The translations under genes were made by a program, and so were the position numbers. Shown piece after piece: positions 54,955 through 63,742 of a DNA stretch of 64,000 nt (within the stretch, counting starts at the first letter, position 1; each line of letters opens with the position of its first letter). A model generated the notes under the pieces. It did not search any database, had not been told where the DNA came from, and saw only the letters and a list, made by a program, of their open reading frames with translations. This DNA is from Thermogemmatispora carboxidivorans (GTDB lineage Bacteria; Chloroflexota; Ktedonobacteria; Ktedonobacterales; Ktedonobacteraceae). Location: positions 1 to 64,000 of the forward strand of contig NZ_JNIM01000001.1 in NCBI RefSeq assembly GCF_000702505.1. Reading direction: 5' to 3'.

Positions 54955-57702
54955 ATGGAACGCCGAGGGGTACCCGAGACTTTTCTTGGGCGAGATCGTG
55001 AGCTTTCTCTCTTTCTGGACTGGCTGGCAAATGTCCAGCCTGATGCTCCCTGGATTCTCTCTGTGCATGATGCCGAGCCGGACCCTGCTCGGCGGGGCGG
55101 CATTGGAAAGACCTGGTTCCTGCGGGCCTGTGTCTCGCTCGCGCAGCAGCGCTTTCCCCATCTGGCCGTTGTCCAGGTGGATTTCTTCCGTGTTGCCGAT
55201 CGCGATCGCCTGGTGATCGCGCGCCGCGTCGTTGAAGGTCTCCAGGCGGCTTATCCGCACTGGTGGGCGCAGGCTTTCGCTCAAACGCTGGAGACCTTTG
55301 CGGCCCAGGGCTATCTTAGCAGCCTCTACCCGGAGAAGGATGTGGCTGATATCCGCATTCGGGATAGCCTCTCAGAGGCCCTGGCGCGCGATGTACAGGA
55401 GCTGTTGCCACTTCTGCCGACGGATGTGCCACAGCTCTTGCTCGTCTTCGATACCTTCGAACTGGTCGAGCGCAATCCCCAGGTAGCGGTCTTGGGCCTG
55501 GGGCAGCTCTTCCCCGAGCGCTATGGCCTCCCCCATGTGAAGGTCTTGTTAGCGGGGCGCAATCCGCTGGATTGGCAGCATCCAACATGGCATGGGCGCG
55601 AGAAGGAGGTGCTGGATCTGGCGCTGCCTCCTTTTTCTGCCGCTGAGGTGCGTCTCTATCTTGAGCGCGAGCTGGCCAATCTCTTCAATGCCTCTGCCTC
55701 CGATGAGACGGCTGTGGCGGCCAGCGGAGCGGAGCAAACTGCGTCAACGGCAGAGAGCGAGAGCCAGGCCCGTTCCATTGAGCGCCTTTATGAGCTAACG
55801 GCAGGGCGCCCTATTCTGGTCGGGCTGGCCTGTGATCTGCTGGCCAGAGGGCTGCTGACGCTGCGTGAGTTGGTGGCCTTCCCTCAAGGGCGTTTTGAGG
55901 AGCAGCTTGTCGTACGCATCAATGATCTGGAGCGCCCGCTCAATTGGCTGATTCTGGTCCTGGCCCATGTCTACCATCGGTTATCTGCCCCTCTGCTAGC
56001 CTGGCTGCTGACGCAGGTCAAGCTGACAGAGGATGGCGAGCATGCTTCTGTTGAGGAGTGGCTGACTGCTCTGCGGCAACTCTCGTTCGTGCGCGCTGCT
56101 GGCGAGGGAGATGAGTTGGCTCTGCATGATGAGATGCGCCGCCTGGTGGTGCACTATTGCTGGGAGCGTCAGGACCCCGACCGGCGCTTTCGCCGCGGGC
56201 TGAGTCGGGCCGTGATCAGCTACTATGAACAGCAGAAAGAGCAGGCGCTCCCTGAGCAGGAGTGGCTGGCCAGCCGCGTGGAGCTGCTGGCTCACTGGCT
56301 GACGGTGGATGTGGAGGAGGGCCTGCGGCGCTTTCAGCAGCTCTTTGGACCCGCCACGGTCGGCTGGCGCAGCGGCTTTGCTCGCATCCTGCTGGAAACC
56401 GTGCGGGAAGAGGAGCCCATCTTGACGCCTGCCCAGCGCTGGCAGCTCCGGCTCTGGGAGGCCCAGCTGCTGCGCATTGAAGAACAGCCTCAGCTGGCGC
56501 AAACGCTGCTTGCACGGTTGCAGCAAGAGGCCGACCCCTCCTGGCTGGCAACCCAGCAAGAAGCGCTCTGCTATGAGTTCGCGCGTTGTTCCTTGCAGCA
56601 ACAGCAGTTGCTGCAGACGATTCACTATTACACGCAGTGTCTGGAGCTGGCCCGGCGCCGAGGGAATGAAGAAAAGGTCAGCACGCTGCAGGGCCAGCTC
56701 GGGTATGTCTACCGTCGGCTGGGGCAGTGGGACGAGGCGCTGCGCTGCTATCAGGCCTCGCTGGCCTATCACCGGCAGCAGGGGAGTCGGGCCTGGTATG
56801 CGAACCTGCTCAATAGCATCGGGCAGGTCTATCGGCTACAGGGCCGCATCGAGGAGGCTCTGCGTTATTGTCTGCTGGGCTTGCGGGTGCGAGAGGAGCT
56901 GTGGCGGCAGGGCAAGTTGAATGAACGGGCCGTCGGCCTCTCCCACAGCACCCTGGCGGTCATCTATCTGGAGAGTGGCGATCTCCTGCAGGCCGAACAG
57001 CACTTTCGCCACGCCTTCGAGTGCTATGCCCATGTGGGCTATCGCACGGGGCTGGCGGCCACCTATAACCGCCTGGGGCAGGTGGCCCTGCTCAAAGGGC
57101 AGCTAGAGGAGGCCGATACGTTGTTCAAGCAGGCTGAGGCGCTGGTGACCGGCTTCGATGAAGAGGTCTTCATCTCCAGTCACTCCTATCAGGGGCGGGT
57201 CGCCGCCGAGCAGGAGCACTGGCAGGAGGCGCTTGCGCACTGGCAGTGTGCCTGTGAGCATGCGCGCCACGTGCACGATCGCTATCAGCTAGCGGCCAGC
57301 CTCTTCGACCTGGTGGAAGCGCTTTCCCACCTGGGCCGACGCGAGGAGGCGCTGGCGGCCTGGAGGGAGGCGCGCATGATCGCTGAGGAGGAGGGCTATT
57401 GTCTGCTACTGGGGCGGGGCGAGGACCTGCTGGGCGACCTGGCGCTCGTGGAGGAGCGCGTTGAGGAGGCCTTCCAGCATTATGTGGCCAGTTGTGCCTG
57501 GATGACTCAGCACAACTTTCTGGAATATCACAAGGCGCAACGGCGCTTGGTAGGGCGGTTGCTCTCTCTCCCGCTTGAAAAGGTCTCCCCGACTGCGCAT
57601 CTGGTACGCGAGAGCTGGCGTCAGCGCGGCCTGGCGGAGCAGTATCCTGAACTGGAGCAGGCTTGCGAGGAAATTGCTCAACTTCTGTGCATTCCAGGGT
57701 AG
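54955..57702 (+). CDS. large STAND NTPase with C-terminal TPR repeats
   Basis: A 915-residue protein. Residues 1-390 form a STAND NTPase: FLGRDRELSLFLDWL, Walker A RRGGIGKTWFLRA (about 47-58, preceded by an unusual PDPA insertion), Walker B LLLVFDTFELVE (about 162) and LLAGRNPLDW (sensor). A winged-helix-like region follows. Residues ~560-900 contain at least seven TPR units (QLGYVYRRLGQWDEALRCYQ, STLAVIYLESGDLLQAEQHF, AATYNRLGQVALLKGQLEEA). Such proteins sense a ligand through TPRs and oligomerise on NTP binding. It is co-transcribed with the previous NTPase. Confidence 0.85.
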   Translation: MERRGVPETFLGRDRELSLFLDWLANVQPDAPWILSVHDAEPDPARRGGIGKTWFLRACVSLAQQRFPHLAVVQVDFFRVADRDRLVIARRVVEGLQAAYPHWWAQAFAQTLETFAAQGYLSSLYPEKDVADIRIRDSLSEALARDVQELLPLLPTDVPQLLLVFDTFELVERNPQVAVLGLGQLFPERYGLPHVKVLLAGRNPLDWQHPTWHGREKEVLDLALPPFSAAEVRLYLERELANLFNASASDETAVAASGAEQTASTAESESQARSIERLYELTAGRPILVGLACDLLARGLLTLRELVAFPQGRFEEQLVVRINDLERPLNWLILVLAHVYHRLSAPLLAWLLTQVKLTEDGEHASVEEWLTALRQLSFVRAAGEGDELALHDEMRRLVVHYCWERQDPDRRFRRGLSRAVISYYEQQKEQALPEQEWLASRVELLAHWLTVDVEEGLRRFQQLFGPATVGWRSGFARILLETVREEEPILTPAQRWQLRLWEAQLLRIEEQPQLAQTLLARLQQEADPSWLATQQEALCYEFARCSLQQQQLLQTIHYYTQCLELARRRGNEEKVSTLQGQLGYVYRRLGQWDEALRCYQASLAYHRQQGSRAWYANLLNSIGQVYRLQGRIEEALRYCLLGLRVREELWRQGKLNERAVGLSHSTLAVIYLESGDLLQAEQHFRHAFECYAHVGYRTGLAATYNRLGQVALLKGQLEEADTLFKQAEALVTGFDEEVFISSHSYQGRVAAEQEHWQEALAHWQCACEHARHVHDRYQLAASLFDLVEALSHLGRREEALAAWREARMIAEEEGYCLLLGRGEDLLGDLALVEERVEEAFQHYVASCAWMTQHNFLEYHKAQRRLVGRLLSLPLEKVSPTAHLVRESWRQRGLAEQYPELEQACEEIAQLLCIPG

Positions 57703-57854
57703 CTGATGGCCCCCGGCATATAGGCTGCCATTCTGCTTGATCCCGGATTTTTGCAGCCTTGGGGTCTTGTGCTGTTACTGCTGGTTTTCTAGTGCGGTTC
57801 GTCTAGTTGCCGCTCGCTGGCGCTCAGTTCTTTCTGTAGGGGTGACATGTACGA

Positions 57855-59423
57855 ATGAATATCTGGGCTGATTTTGATCCCCTCTGGAGCATCTCTCGCG
57901 AGGGCGGAACCCCTAACGAGTGCGAATCGCCCGATGAGGATGAGGGGTCGGGTGGTAGGGGTCCCTCTAGCCAAAGGGAGGTGCTGTGCGACTGGAGAGA
58001 TCAGCCGCTGCTGCCGGAAGAGAAGCCTGGCGATCTTCACAACGACTCGAGCCGGCTACGGATGTCCCCTTCTCTATACAGGCAGGAATGCTTGCCCGGG
58101 CGCTGGCTGGTCTGTGATCCCGAGCAGCTAACAGCATTCCACCTGGCCGTCCTGGATGGCGAGGCCCTGGCTCTGCTCCGCTTCTTTGAGCAGCCAGCCT
58201 CGCCCGCCGAGGCCGCGCGGGCTTTCTCACAGGTGTCCAGGGAGAGCCTCCTCTTGCTGCTGCGCTTGCTGGTCGGACTGGGCTTGCTAGTCCCCGTGAC
58301 TGCCAGGCCAGCCCCGGGCGGCTCTGCTGAGCACAAAGGTAACGGCATGATCCTCTCCGCCTGGCTGCATATTACGAATGCTTGCAATCTCGCTTGCCAG
58401 TATTGCTATGTCCGCAAAAGCTCCGAGCATCTGACTGAGGAGACCGCCAGACAGACGGTCGAGGCCATCTTTCGCTCCGCGCGGCGCCACGGCTACCGGG
58501 CGGTGCATCTGAAGTACGCTGGCGGTGAACCAACATTGCGTCTTCGCCAGGTGCTGACCCTGCATGACTATGCTCTCGCCTTGGGAGAGCAGGCGCGTAT
58601 CAGAGTAAGCGCCTCCTTGCTCACAAATGGCGTGGCCCTGAGCGAACGAGCCATCGCCTCTCTGAAAGAGCGACGCATCAGGGTGATGCTCTCGCTCGAT
58701 GGGCTTGGTCAGCAGCACGATCTGCAGCGCCCCTTTGGGCATGGTCACGGCTCGTTCGCCTATGTTGAGCGCGCCCTGAATCGCTTGCTGGCCGCAGGCT
58801 GGCCCCCTGCTGTCAATGTGACGGTCTCCCGACGCAATCTCGCCGGCTTGCCCGCTCTGCTCGAGTATTTGCTAGCGCGCGATTTGCCCTTTACTCTCAG
58901 CTACTACCGTGAGAATGATTGCGCTACTAATATTGAATATCTTCGATTTGAGGAAGAGGAGATGATAGCGGGCATGCGAGCCGCTTTTGCGGTGATTGAA
59001 AGCCGGCTACCTCGCCGTCGCTTGTTCAACGCGCTGCTCGATCGGACTCATCCCGGGCATGCCTCTCCCTACGCCTGTGGCATGGGACGCAACTATCTAG
59101 TAATCGATCAGCGCGGAGGCGTGGCGCGCTGTCAGGCTGCGCTCGGGCAGACAATTACGACCATTGCTGCAGAAGATCCGCTGGAGGCGGTGCGTCGCTT
59201 CTCGGGCGGACTGCGTGCCGTCCCGGTTGATGAGAAAGAGGGCTGTCGAGCCTGTCGCTGGCGTTATTGGTGCGCGGGCGGCTGTCCGTTGCTGACTTTT
59301 CGTCTGACTGGACGACTCGATGTCCGATCGCCAAATTGTGCCATTTATCAAGCCCTCTTCCCGGACGTGCTCCGCCTGGAGGCTCTGCGTGTGCTCAAAT
59401 ATGGAACGCCGCTTGCTTTCTAG
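57855..59423 (+). CDS. radical SAM/SPASM maturase-like protein
   Basis: A 522-residue protein. Residues ~65-150 look like a PqqD/RRE-type winged helix (GRWLVCDPEQLTAFHLAVLD). The radical SAM core starts with ITNACNLACQYCYV (C177, C181, C184) and AGGEPTLR. A SPASM-like C-terminus has several Cys in GCRACRWRYWCAGGC plus NCAIY, for auxiliary Fe-S clusters. This layout is typical of enzymes that modify ribosomal peptides. No convincing precursor peptide is encoded beside it. It lies 152 bp after the TPR protein and may have its own promoter. Confidence 0.85.
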   Translation: MNIWADFDPLWSISREGGTPNECESPDEDEGSGGRGPSSQREVLCDWRDQPLLPEEKPGDLHNDSSRLRMSPSLYRQECLPGRWLVCDPEQLTAFHLAVLDGEALALLRFFEQPASPAEAARAFSQVSRESLLLLLRLLVGLGLLVPVTARPAPGGSAEHKGNGMILSAWLHITNACNLACQYCYVRKSSEHLTEETARQTVEAIFRSARRHGYRAVHLKYAGGEPTLRLRQVLTLHDYALALGEQARIRVSASLLTNGVALSERAIASLKERRIRVMLSLDGLGQQHDLQRPFGHGHGSFAYVERALNRLLAAGWPPAVNVTVSRRNLAGLPALLEYLLARDLPFTLSYYRENDCATNIEYLRFEEEEMIAGMRAAFAVIESRLPRRRLFNALLDRTHPGHASPYACGMGRNYLVIDQRGGVARCQAALGQTITTIAAEDPLEAVRRFSGGLRAVPVDEKEGCRACRWRYWCAGGCPLLTFRLTGRLDVRSPNCAIYQALFPDVLRLEALRVLKYGTPLAF

Positions 59424-59567
59424 TCTGAGAGGGAGAGGGCGGCCCTCTCTTCCTTCCCCGTGGTCTGGCTCAGCTCTGGCCATCTGTTCTGCGTGCCAGT
59501 GCAAGCAAGGCAAGATGCGGGTCTGCCAGTCAGCCAGCCAGCCTGAGCCAGCAGAGAGGAGGAAACG

Positions 59568-61250
59568 ATGGAAGAAACAGCGATGTCACCAGCCCTGACA
59601 CGGCTGGCCTGGCTGCTCAATCTGCGCAAACGGCAGGGGCATCAGCCCTATCGTCTCGTACTCACCCTGGCCGCCAGTCTGACCGTGGAGGTACGCCAGG
59701 CGATCTGTCACAGTCAACGCTGGAGCGACTTCCGGGCATACCTGCATCAGCTCGGCCCGCGCGATCGTCTTGGAGTCCTGGCGCATGTGCTCTCTCCACG
59801 AGCTACAGCCCAGAACCTGGACGGCTATCGTTCCCTGGCCCGTCTCTGTAAGCAGGGCTACTTTACGACCATTCTGGCAAGCGGGGTTGATACGCTACTG
59901 GAGCGAGCCTTTGCCAGCGAAGAAGTAGGCCCGGAGCAGCTCTGTCAGCTCGTGCTAGGGCGTGAGAGCGAAGCCTATCTTCAAGCGAAGCTGAAAGATC
60001 ATGCGCGCGGGAATGGGATTCTCCTCTTGAAGCTCTTTGGTAGTCTCGAGGCTGGCCTCCTCGTCCCCGATTTCCCCGATTTACTGGAATTCCGCTATCC
60101 GCTGCGTGAGATCCTGGAGCGAGAGCTCAACGAAGATCTGATTGTGATAGGGCCGCCTAGTCAGGAAGAGGGGATTCTGCGGCTCCTGAGTACTACCAGT
60201 CACAGCAGCATTTATTATGTTTTACCGGAGGCGCCAGCTGAAGATGACCGGCTGCTCAAGATCATCGAGGCGCGCCATAGGGAAAGTGCGCCATTTCTCA
60301 TCTGCGGAGCCTGTGGGCAACCTGCAACCTTCTTTGCTGAGCTAGAAGCCCTGCTTGCGTCCATGCAGGAGGTCGTCAGAGTGACCGAGCTGGCGGAGCA
60401 GCGCGCCGCTCTCCCAGTCGCCGCCACCGAGCGAGCCAGAGAGCAGAGCCCGCTCTCCCCGCCGGCAGTGCTTCCCACAGGGAACCCCTCAGCGTTGCAA
60501 CGCAAGCCTCGTGCCGATGTGCTGCTTGTGACGGTCACCGAAGTCGAAGCCCAGGAGGTGTTAGCGCTCTTCTCGCAGGTTGAGCGGTATTACATTGAGC
60601 AGAAGACCTACTATCTTCTGGGTGAAGTCAGCGGTACCAGCCTGGTCATGGTACAGTCTGAAATGGGGCAAGGTGGCGTTGCTGGCTCCCTTCTTACAGT
60701 CAGCGAGAGCATTCGTCATCTGCAGCCGCGGGCGGTCATCATGGTGGGTATCGCCTTTGGCCTCAAGCCTGATGAACAGCGCATTGGCGACATTCTGGTG
60801 GCACGCCAGATCCTGGCCTATGAACTACAGGCCGTAGTTGCTCGCGAGGGCCAGCGCAGCGTGCGCCTGCGTGGCGACCGGGTGACCGCCTCGCCGTTGC
60901 TGCTGGATCGCTGCAAGAGCGGTGCCAAGAGCTGGCCGGGGCAGCGTGTCCAGTTTGGCCTGCTGCTTTCTGGCGAGAAGCTGATTAACGACAAGGAGTA
61001 TCGTGATCAGCTGCAGGCCCTGGAGCCGGAAGCCATCGGCGGCGAGATGGAAGGAGCTGGACTGTGCGCGGCGGCCCAGCACCACAAAGTCGACTGGATT
61101 CTCGTCAAGGCCATTGCCGACTGGGCCGATGGCTTCAAGCATGTGAACAAGGAGCGGCGGCAGCGCAAGGCTGCCAGCAATGCAGCTCGCTTTATCCTGC
61201 ATGTGCTGGCTCAGGGGGGCCTGGCACCTCTGGCTACTGGCCCAAACTGA
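59568..61250 (+). CDS. SIR2-like module fused to nucleoside phosphorylase domain
   Basis: A 560-residue fusion. Residues ~10-270 parallel the SIR2-like protein at the start of the cluster (YFTTILASGVDTLLERAF, LLLKLFGSLEAGL), but with TTN changed to ASG and HGD changed to FGS, so NAD catalysis is unlikely. After a Pro-rich linker, residues ~318-545 form a PNP/UDP-phosphorylase or MTA/SAH-nucleosidase-type domain. It has VLLVTVTEVEAQEVL, IMVGIAFGLKP, GGEMEGAGLCAAA (catalytic MEGA) and KAIADWADGFK with the catalytic Asp. AGGAGG lies 5 nt before the ATG. Confidence 0.8.
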   Translation: MEETAMSPALTRLAWLLNLRKRQGHQPYRLVLTLAASLTVEVRQAICHSQRWSDFRAYLHQLGPRDRLGVLAHVLSPRATAQNLDGYRSLARLCKQGYFTTILASGVDTLLERAFASEEVGPEQLCQLVLGRESEAYLQAKLKDHARGNGILLLKLFGSLEAGLLVPDFPDLLEFRYPLREILERELNEDLIVIGPPSQEEGILRLLSTTSHSSIYYVLPEAPAEDDRLLKIIEARHRESAPFLICGACGQPATFFAELEALLASMQEVVRVTELAEQRAALPVAATERAREQSPLSPPAVLPTGNPSALQRKPRADVLLVTVTEVEAQEVLALFSQVERYYIEQKTYYLLGEVSGTSLVMVQSEMGQGGVAGSLLTVSESIRHLQPRAVIMVGIAFGLKPDEQRIGDILVARQILAYELQAVVAREGQRSVRLRGDRVTASPLLLDRCKSGAKSWPGQRVQFGLLLSGEKLINDKEYRDQLQALEPEAIGGEMEGAGLCAAAQHHKVDWILVKAIADWADGFKHVNKERRQRKAASNAARFILHVLAQGGLAPLATGPN

Positions 61251-61403
61251 ATAGAAAGCTAACTACAGGAGGAAGCGGAAGGGAGGTGGGTCACGGCCCT
61301 GGCCAGTCTATCCCGCGCGGTAGCCAGCGACCGTGTGCCTCTCTCGCCTTCGCCCATCTCTCTGCTTGCGGGCTGACGGACCTGCCTGGCGGCCATCTGC
61401 TCA

Positions 61404-62693
61404 TCAGCCGGCCTCAGCCAGCAATTGGGCCGCGGCCAGTATCAGAGCGGCGGCGGTCCAGGCCTGGACCTTGCAGGAGCGCGTATAGACCGCCAGCACC
61501 TCGGCTCCGCCCGTAGTCGGGGTTAGAATCCATTCCGGAGGCAGAACGCAGTAGAGTTCCACTGGCGAATCGAAGAGGGCCAAGGCCTCCAGCAGGCGCT
61601 GACTGATGATGAGGGCCTGGCTACGGCGGCCCATGCGCCAGAGAGCGGAAGCGATGATGGCATTATCGAATGGCCAGACAGTGCCGCGGTGGTAGGAATA
61701 CGGATCGAAAGCGTACGAGGTGCGTGAGAGCGTGCGGATGCCCCAGGGGGTGAGCAGGTCGGGCTGGAGCAGGCGCTCTGCCGTCTGCGAGGCGTAGGGT
61801 TCTTCCAGAGCGGCGCACCAGAGCAGATGCCCCATATTGGAGGCCACCAGGGGAATGGCTTGCTTCTCTGGAGAGAGAGCCATAGCAGGACAGCCCTCTG
61901 CAGGCAGCCAGAAGCGCGGTAGGCCCCTGCGCAGGCGCTCTATGCGCTCCTCTAACTCGCGCAGGAGCGTGGCCTCAGCTCCTGCAGCCTGGAGCAGGGG
62001 ACGCATCTCGCGGAAAGCGGCCAGGGCGTAGCCCTGCAGCTCGATCCAGGCTACTGGTGGCTTGGGGGGAGCGCCATCTTCGAGCAGCAGAGCGTCGTTA
62101 CTGTCCTTCCAGACCTGATTGCGCAGCCCCAGGCCGCGAGGCTGGCGCGGCTGCACCTCGATCAGCCCATCATCATCGACATCGCCATACTTCAAGGCCC
62201 AATCGAGTGCTGCCAGGACATGGGGCCAGAGCTGCTCGACCAGTTGACGCCCGCCCTCAACCTGCTGCCAGACCGTCGCAGCAGCGATCAGAAAAAGATA
62301 GGTCGCATCCACCGAACCGTAGTAGCGGCCCTCCCACAGCGGCCAGACACCCTCGGGCCAACGGCGCGGTTCCGGCCAGTACTCGTGAATGATTTTGCCT
62401 GGCTGCTCCTCGTTTTCATCTCGCTCGCTCGTGCCTTGCGTTGCTGCCAGCGCCTGCAGGCCACGTGCAGCGAACTCCCTCACCCAAGAGGCCAGGGCCT
62501 GATCGGTCGGGCGCAGTCGCGCGGCCTCCAACACTAGCAGCACCGACCAGAGTGTGTCGCGTCCAAACAGGGCATGGTAGTGATCAGCGGCGCTGCTTGC
62601 GCGCAGGCCGGTAGGCGTCTGTAGCTCGTCCAACCAGGCCCGTCCTCGCTCCAGCCAGCGGACGAGATGAGCAGTCTGTTCCGACTCGTGCAT
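61404..62693 (-). CDS. amylo-alpha-1,6-glucosidase-like (alpha/alpha)6 hydrolase
   Basis: A 429-residue protein of the glycogen-debranching/GH63-like (alpha/alpha)6 superfamily. Motifs include ALFGRDTLWSVLLVLEAARL near the N-terminus, IIHEYWPEPRRWPEG, YGSVDATYLFLIA, DDDGLIEVQPR, GLRNQVWKDSNDALL (likely catalytic Asp region) and YHRGTVWPFDNAIIA. Such enzymes hydrolyse alpha-glucosidic bonds. The N-terminal substrate-binding domain of full debranching enzymes is missing. It precedes sugar-permease genes read in the same direction, so it may work on an imported saccharide. The start could also be GTG 62705. Confidence 0.8.
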   Translation of the reverse strand: MHESEQTAHLVRWLERGRAWLDELQTPTGLRASSAADHYHALFGRDTLWSVLLVLEAARLRPTDQALASWVREFAARGLQALAATQGTSERDENEEQPGKIIHEYWPEPRRWPEGVWPLWEGRYYGSVDATYLFLIAAATVWQQVEGGRQLVEQLWPHVLAALDWALKYGDVDDDGLIEVQPRQPRGLGLRNQVWKDSNDALLLEDGAPPKPPVAWIELQGYALAAFREMRPLLQAAGAEATLLRELEERIERLRRGLPRFWLPAEGCPAMALSPEKQAIPLVASNMGHLLWCAALEEPYASQTAERLLQPDLLTPWGIRTLSRTSYAFDPYSYHRGTVWPFDNAIIASALWRMGRRSQALIISQRLLEALALFDSPVELYCVLPPEWILTPTTGGAEVLAVYTRSCKVQAWTAAALILAAAQLLAEAG

Positions 62694-62747
62694 AGACTTC
62701 ACCACAATCGTTCTGCGAATATCCGTGATGTTGTGCCAGCCGGACCT

Positions 62748-63656
62748 CTATCTGCCGGCCAGGCCCGACGTAGATAGACCCTGGATAAAGTAGCGCTGGA
62801 AAATGAAGAAGATGATCACCAGCGGCGCAATCGAGATCATCGCACCCGCCAGCACCAGATTGTACTGGGTCACGTAGTTCCCTTTGAAGAAGGCCAGGCC
62901 CACCGTCAACGTATAGTTCTCCTGGTGGGACATTACGATCAGTGGCCAGAGGAACTCATTCCAGGCCCCCTGGAAGGATAAGAGCGCGACCACTGTGACT
63001 GCTGGTCGGACCAGGGGGAAGATAATCTGCCAGAAGGCGCGAAAACGTGAGCAGCCGTCGATCAGAGCCGCCTCCTCTAGCTCGCGTGGCAGCGTCTTGA
63101 GAAACTGCGTCATCAGGAAGACCGAGGTGGGCGTGACCATCGCCGGCACGATCAGACCGCCATAATTATCGGTCAGGTGCAACGTATAGGCCACCAGAAA
63201 CTTCGGGATCAGAATGAGCTGTGAAGGAATCATCAACACGGCCAGTGTCAGCAGGTAAAAGAAGTTCTTGCCCGGAAATTCCATACGCCCAAAGGCGTAG
63301 CCGGCCATCGAGGCCAGGAGCACGTTGAGAACCGTCACGGCGCCGGCGTAGATGAGCGAGTTCAGAATATAGCGCGGGAAGAGCTGGGCCCCGCTCAGGA
63401 TGAAGCGATAGTTGTCAAGGGTGGCCGGATTGGGCAAGAGGCTCGGCGGCCACGAGAGCACCTGCGCGTAAGTCTTAAAGGAGGAGGAAAAGGCGAACAG
63501 GAAGGGAGCCAACGAGAATAGCCCATAGCCGATCAGCACAATATAGAGGACCAGCTGACCCGGCTGCAGCGGCAGCGGGGGCCGACGCCTCATCGAGACG
63601 GCAACTGATGGCAGCTGCGCCTTTTCTGCTCTGGCTACGCCTCCAATCGTACTCAT
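62748..63656 (-). CDS. carbohydrate ABC transporter permease, MalG type
   Basis: A 302-residue permease with six membrane helices, of the CUT1 family. It has the N-terminal helix LVLYIVLIGYGLFSLAPFLFA, the periplasmic segment FKTYAQVLSWPP and the EAA loop EEAALIDGCSRFRAFWQIIFP that contacts the ATPase. AWNEFLWPLIVM is also typical. The first ~25 residues are a charged cytoplasmic leader. GAGGAG lies 8 nt before the ATG. It pairs with the MalF-type gene just upstream. The substrate is an oligosaccharide or glycoside by family, not determined. Confidence 0.93.
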   Translation of the reverse strand: MSTIGGVARAEKAQLPSVAVSMRRRPPLPLQPGQLVLYIVLIGYGLFSLAPFLFAFSSSFKTYAQVLSWPPSLLPNPATLDNYRFILSGAQLFPRYILNSLIYAGAVTVLNVLLASMAGYAFGRMEFPGKNFFYLLTLAVLMIPSQLILIPKFLVAYTLHLTDNYGGLIVPAMVTPTSVFLMTQFLKTLPRELEEAALIDGCSRFRAFWQIIFPLVRPAVTVVALLSFQGAWNEFLWPLIVMSHQENYTLTVGLAFFKGNYVTQYNLVLAGAMISIAPLVIIFFIFQRYFIQGLSTSGLAGR

Positions 63657-63742
63657 AGGTCTTACTCCTCTCTTGCTTGAGAGACAGACCAGGCGCGGTC
63701 TGCCTCGCTTACCTCTCTCTTCTGCAACTCGGCCATTGCTGG

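Noticed and set aside
57703..59567. Short ORFs beside the radical SAM gene as possible RiPP precursors
   Set aside because: The only frames are a few codons long, lack ribosome sites or overlap the next gene; none has a leader/core layout.
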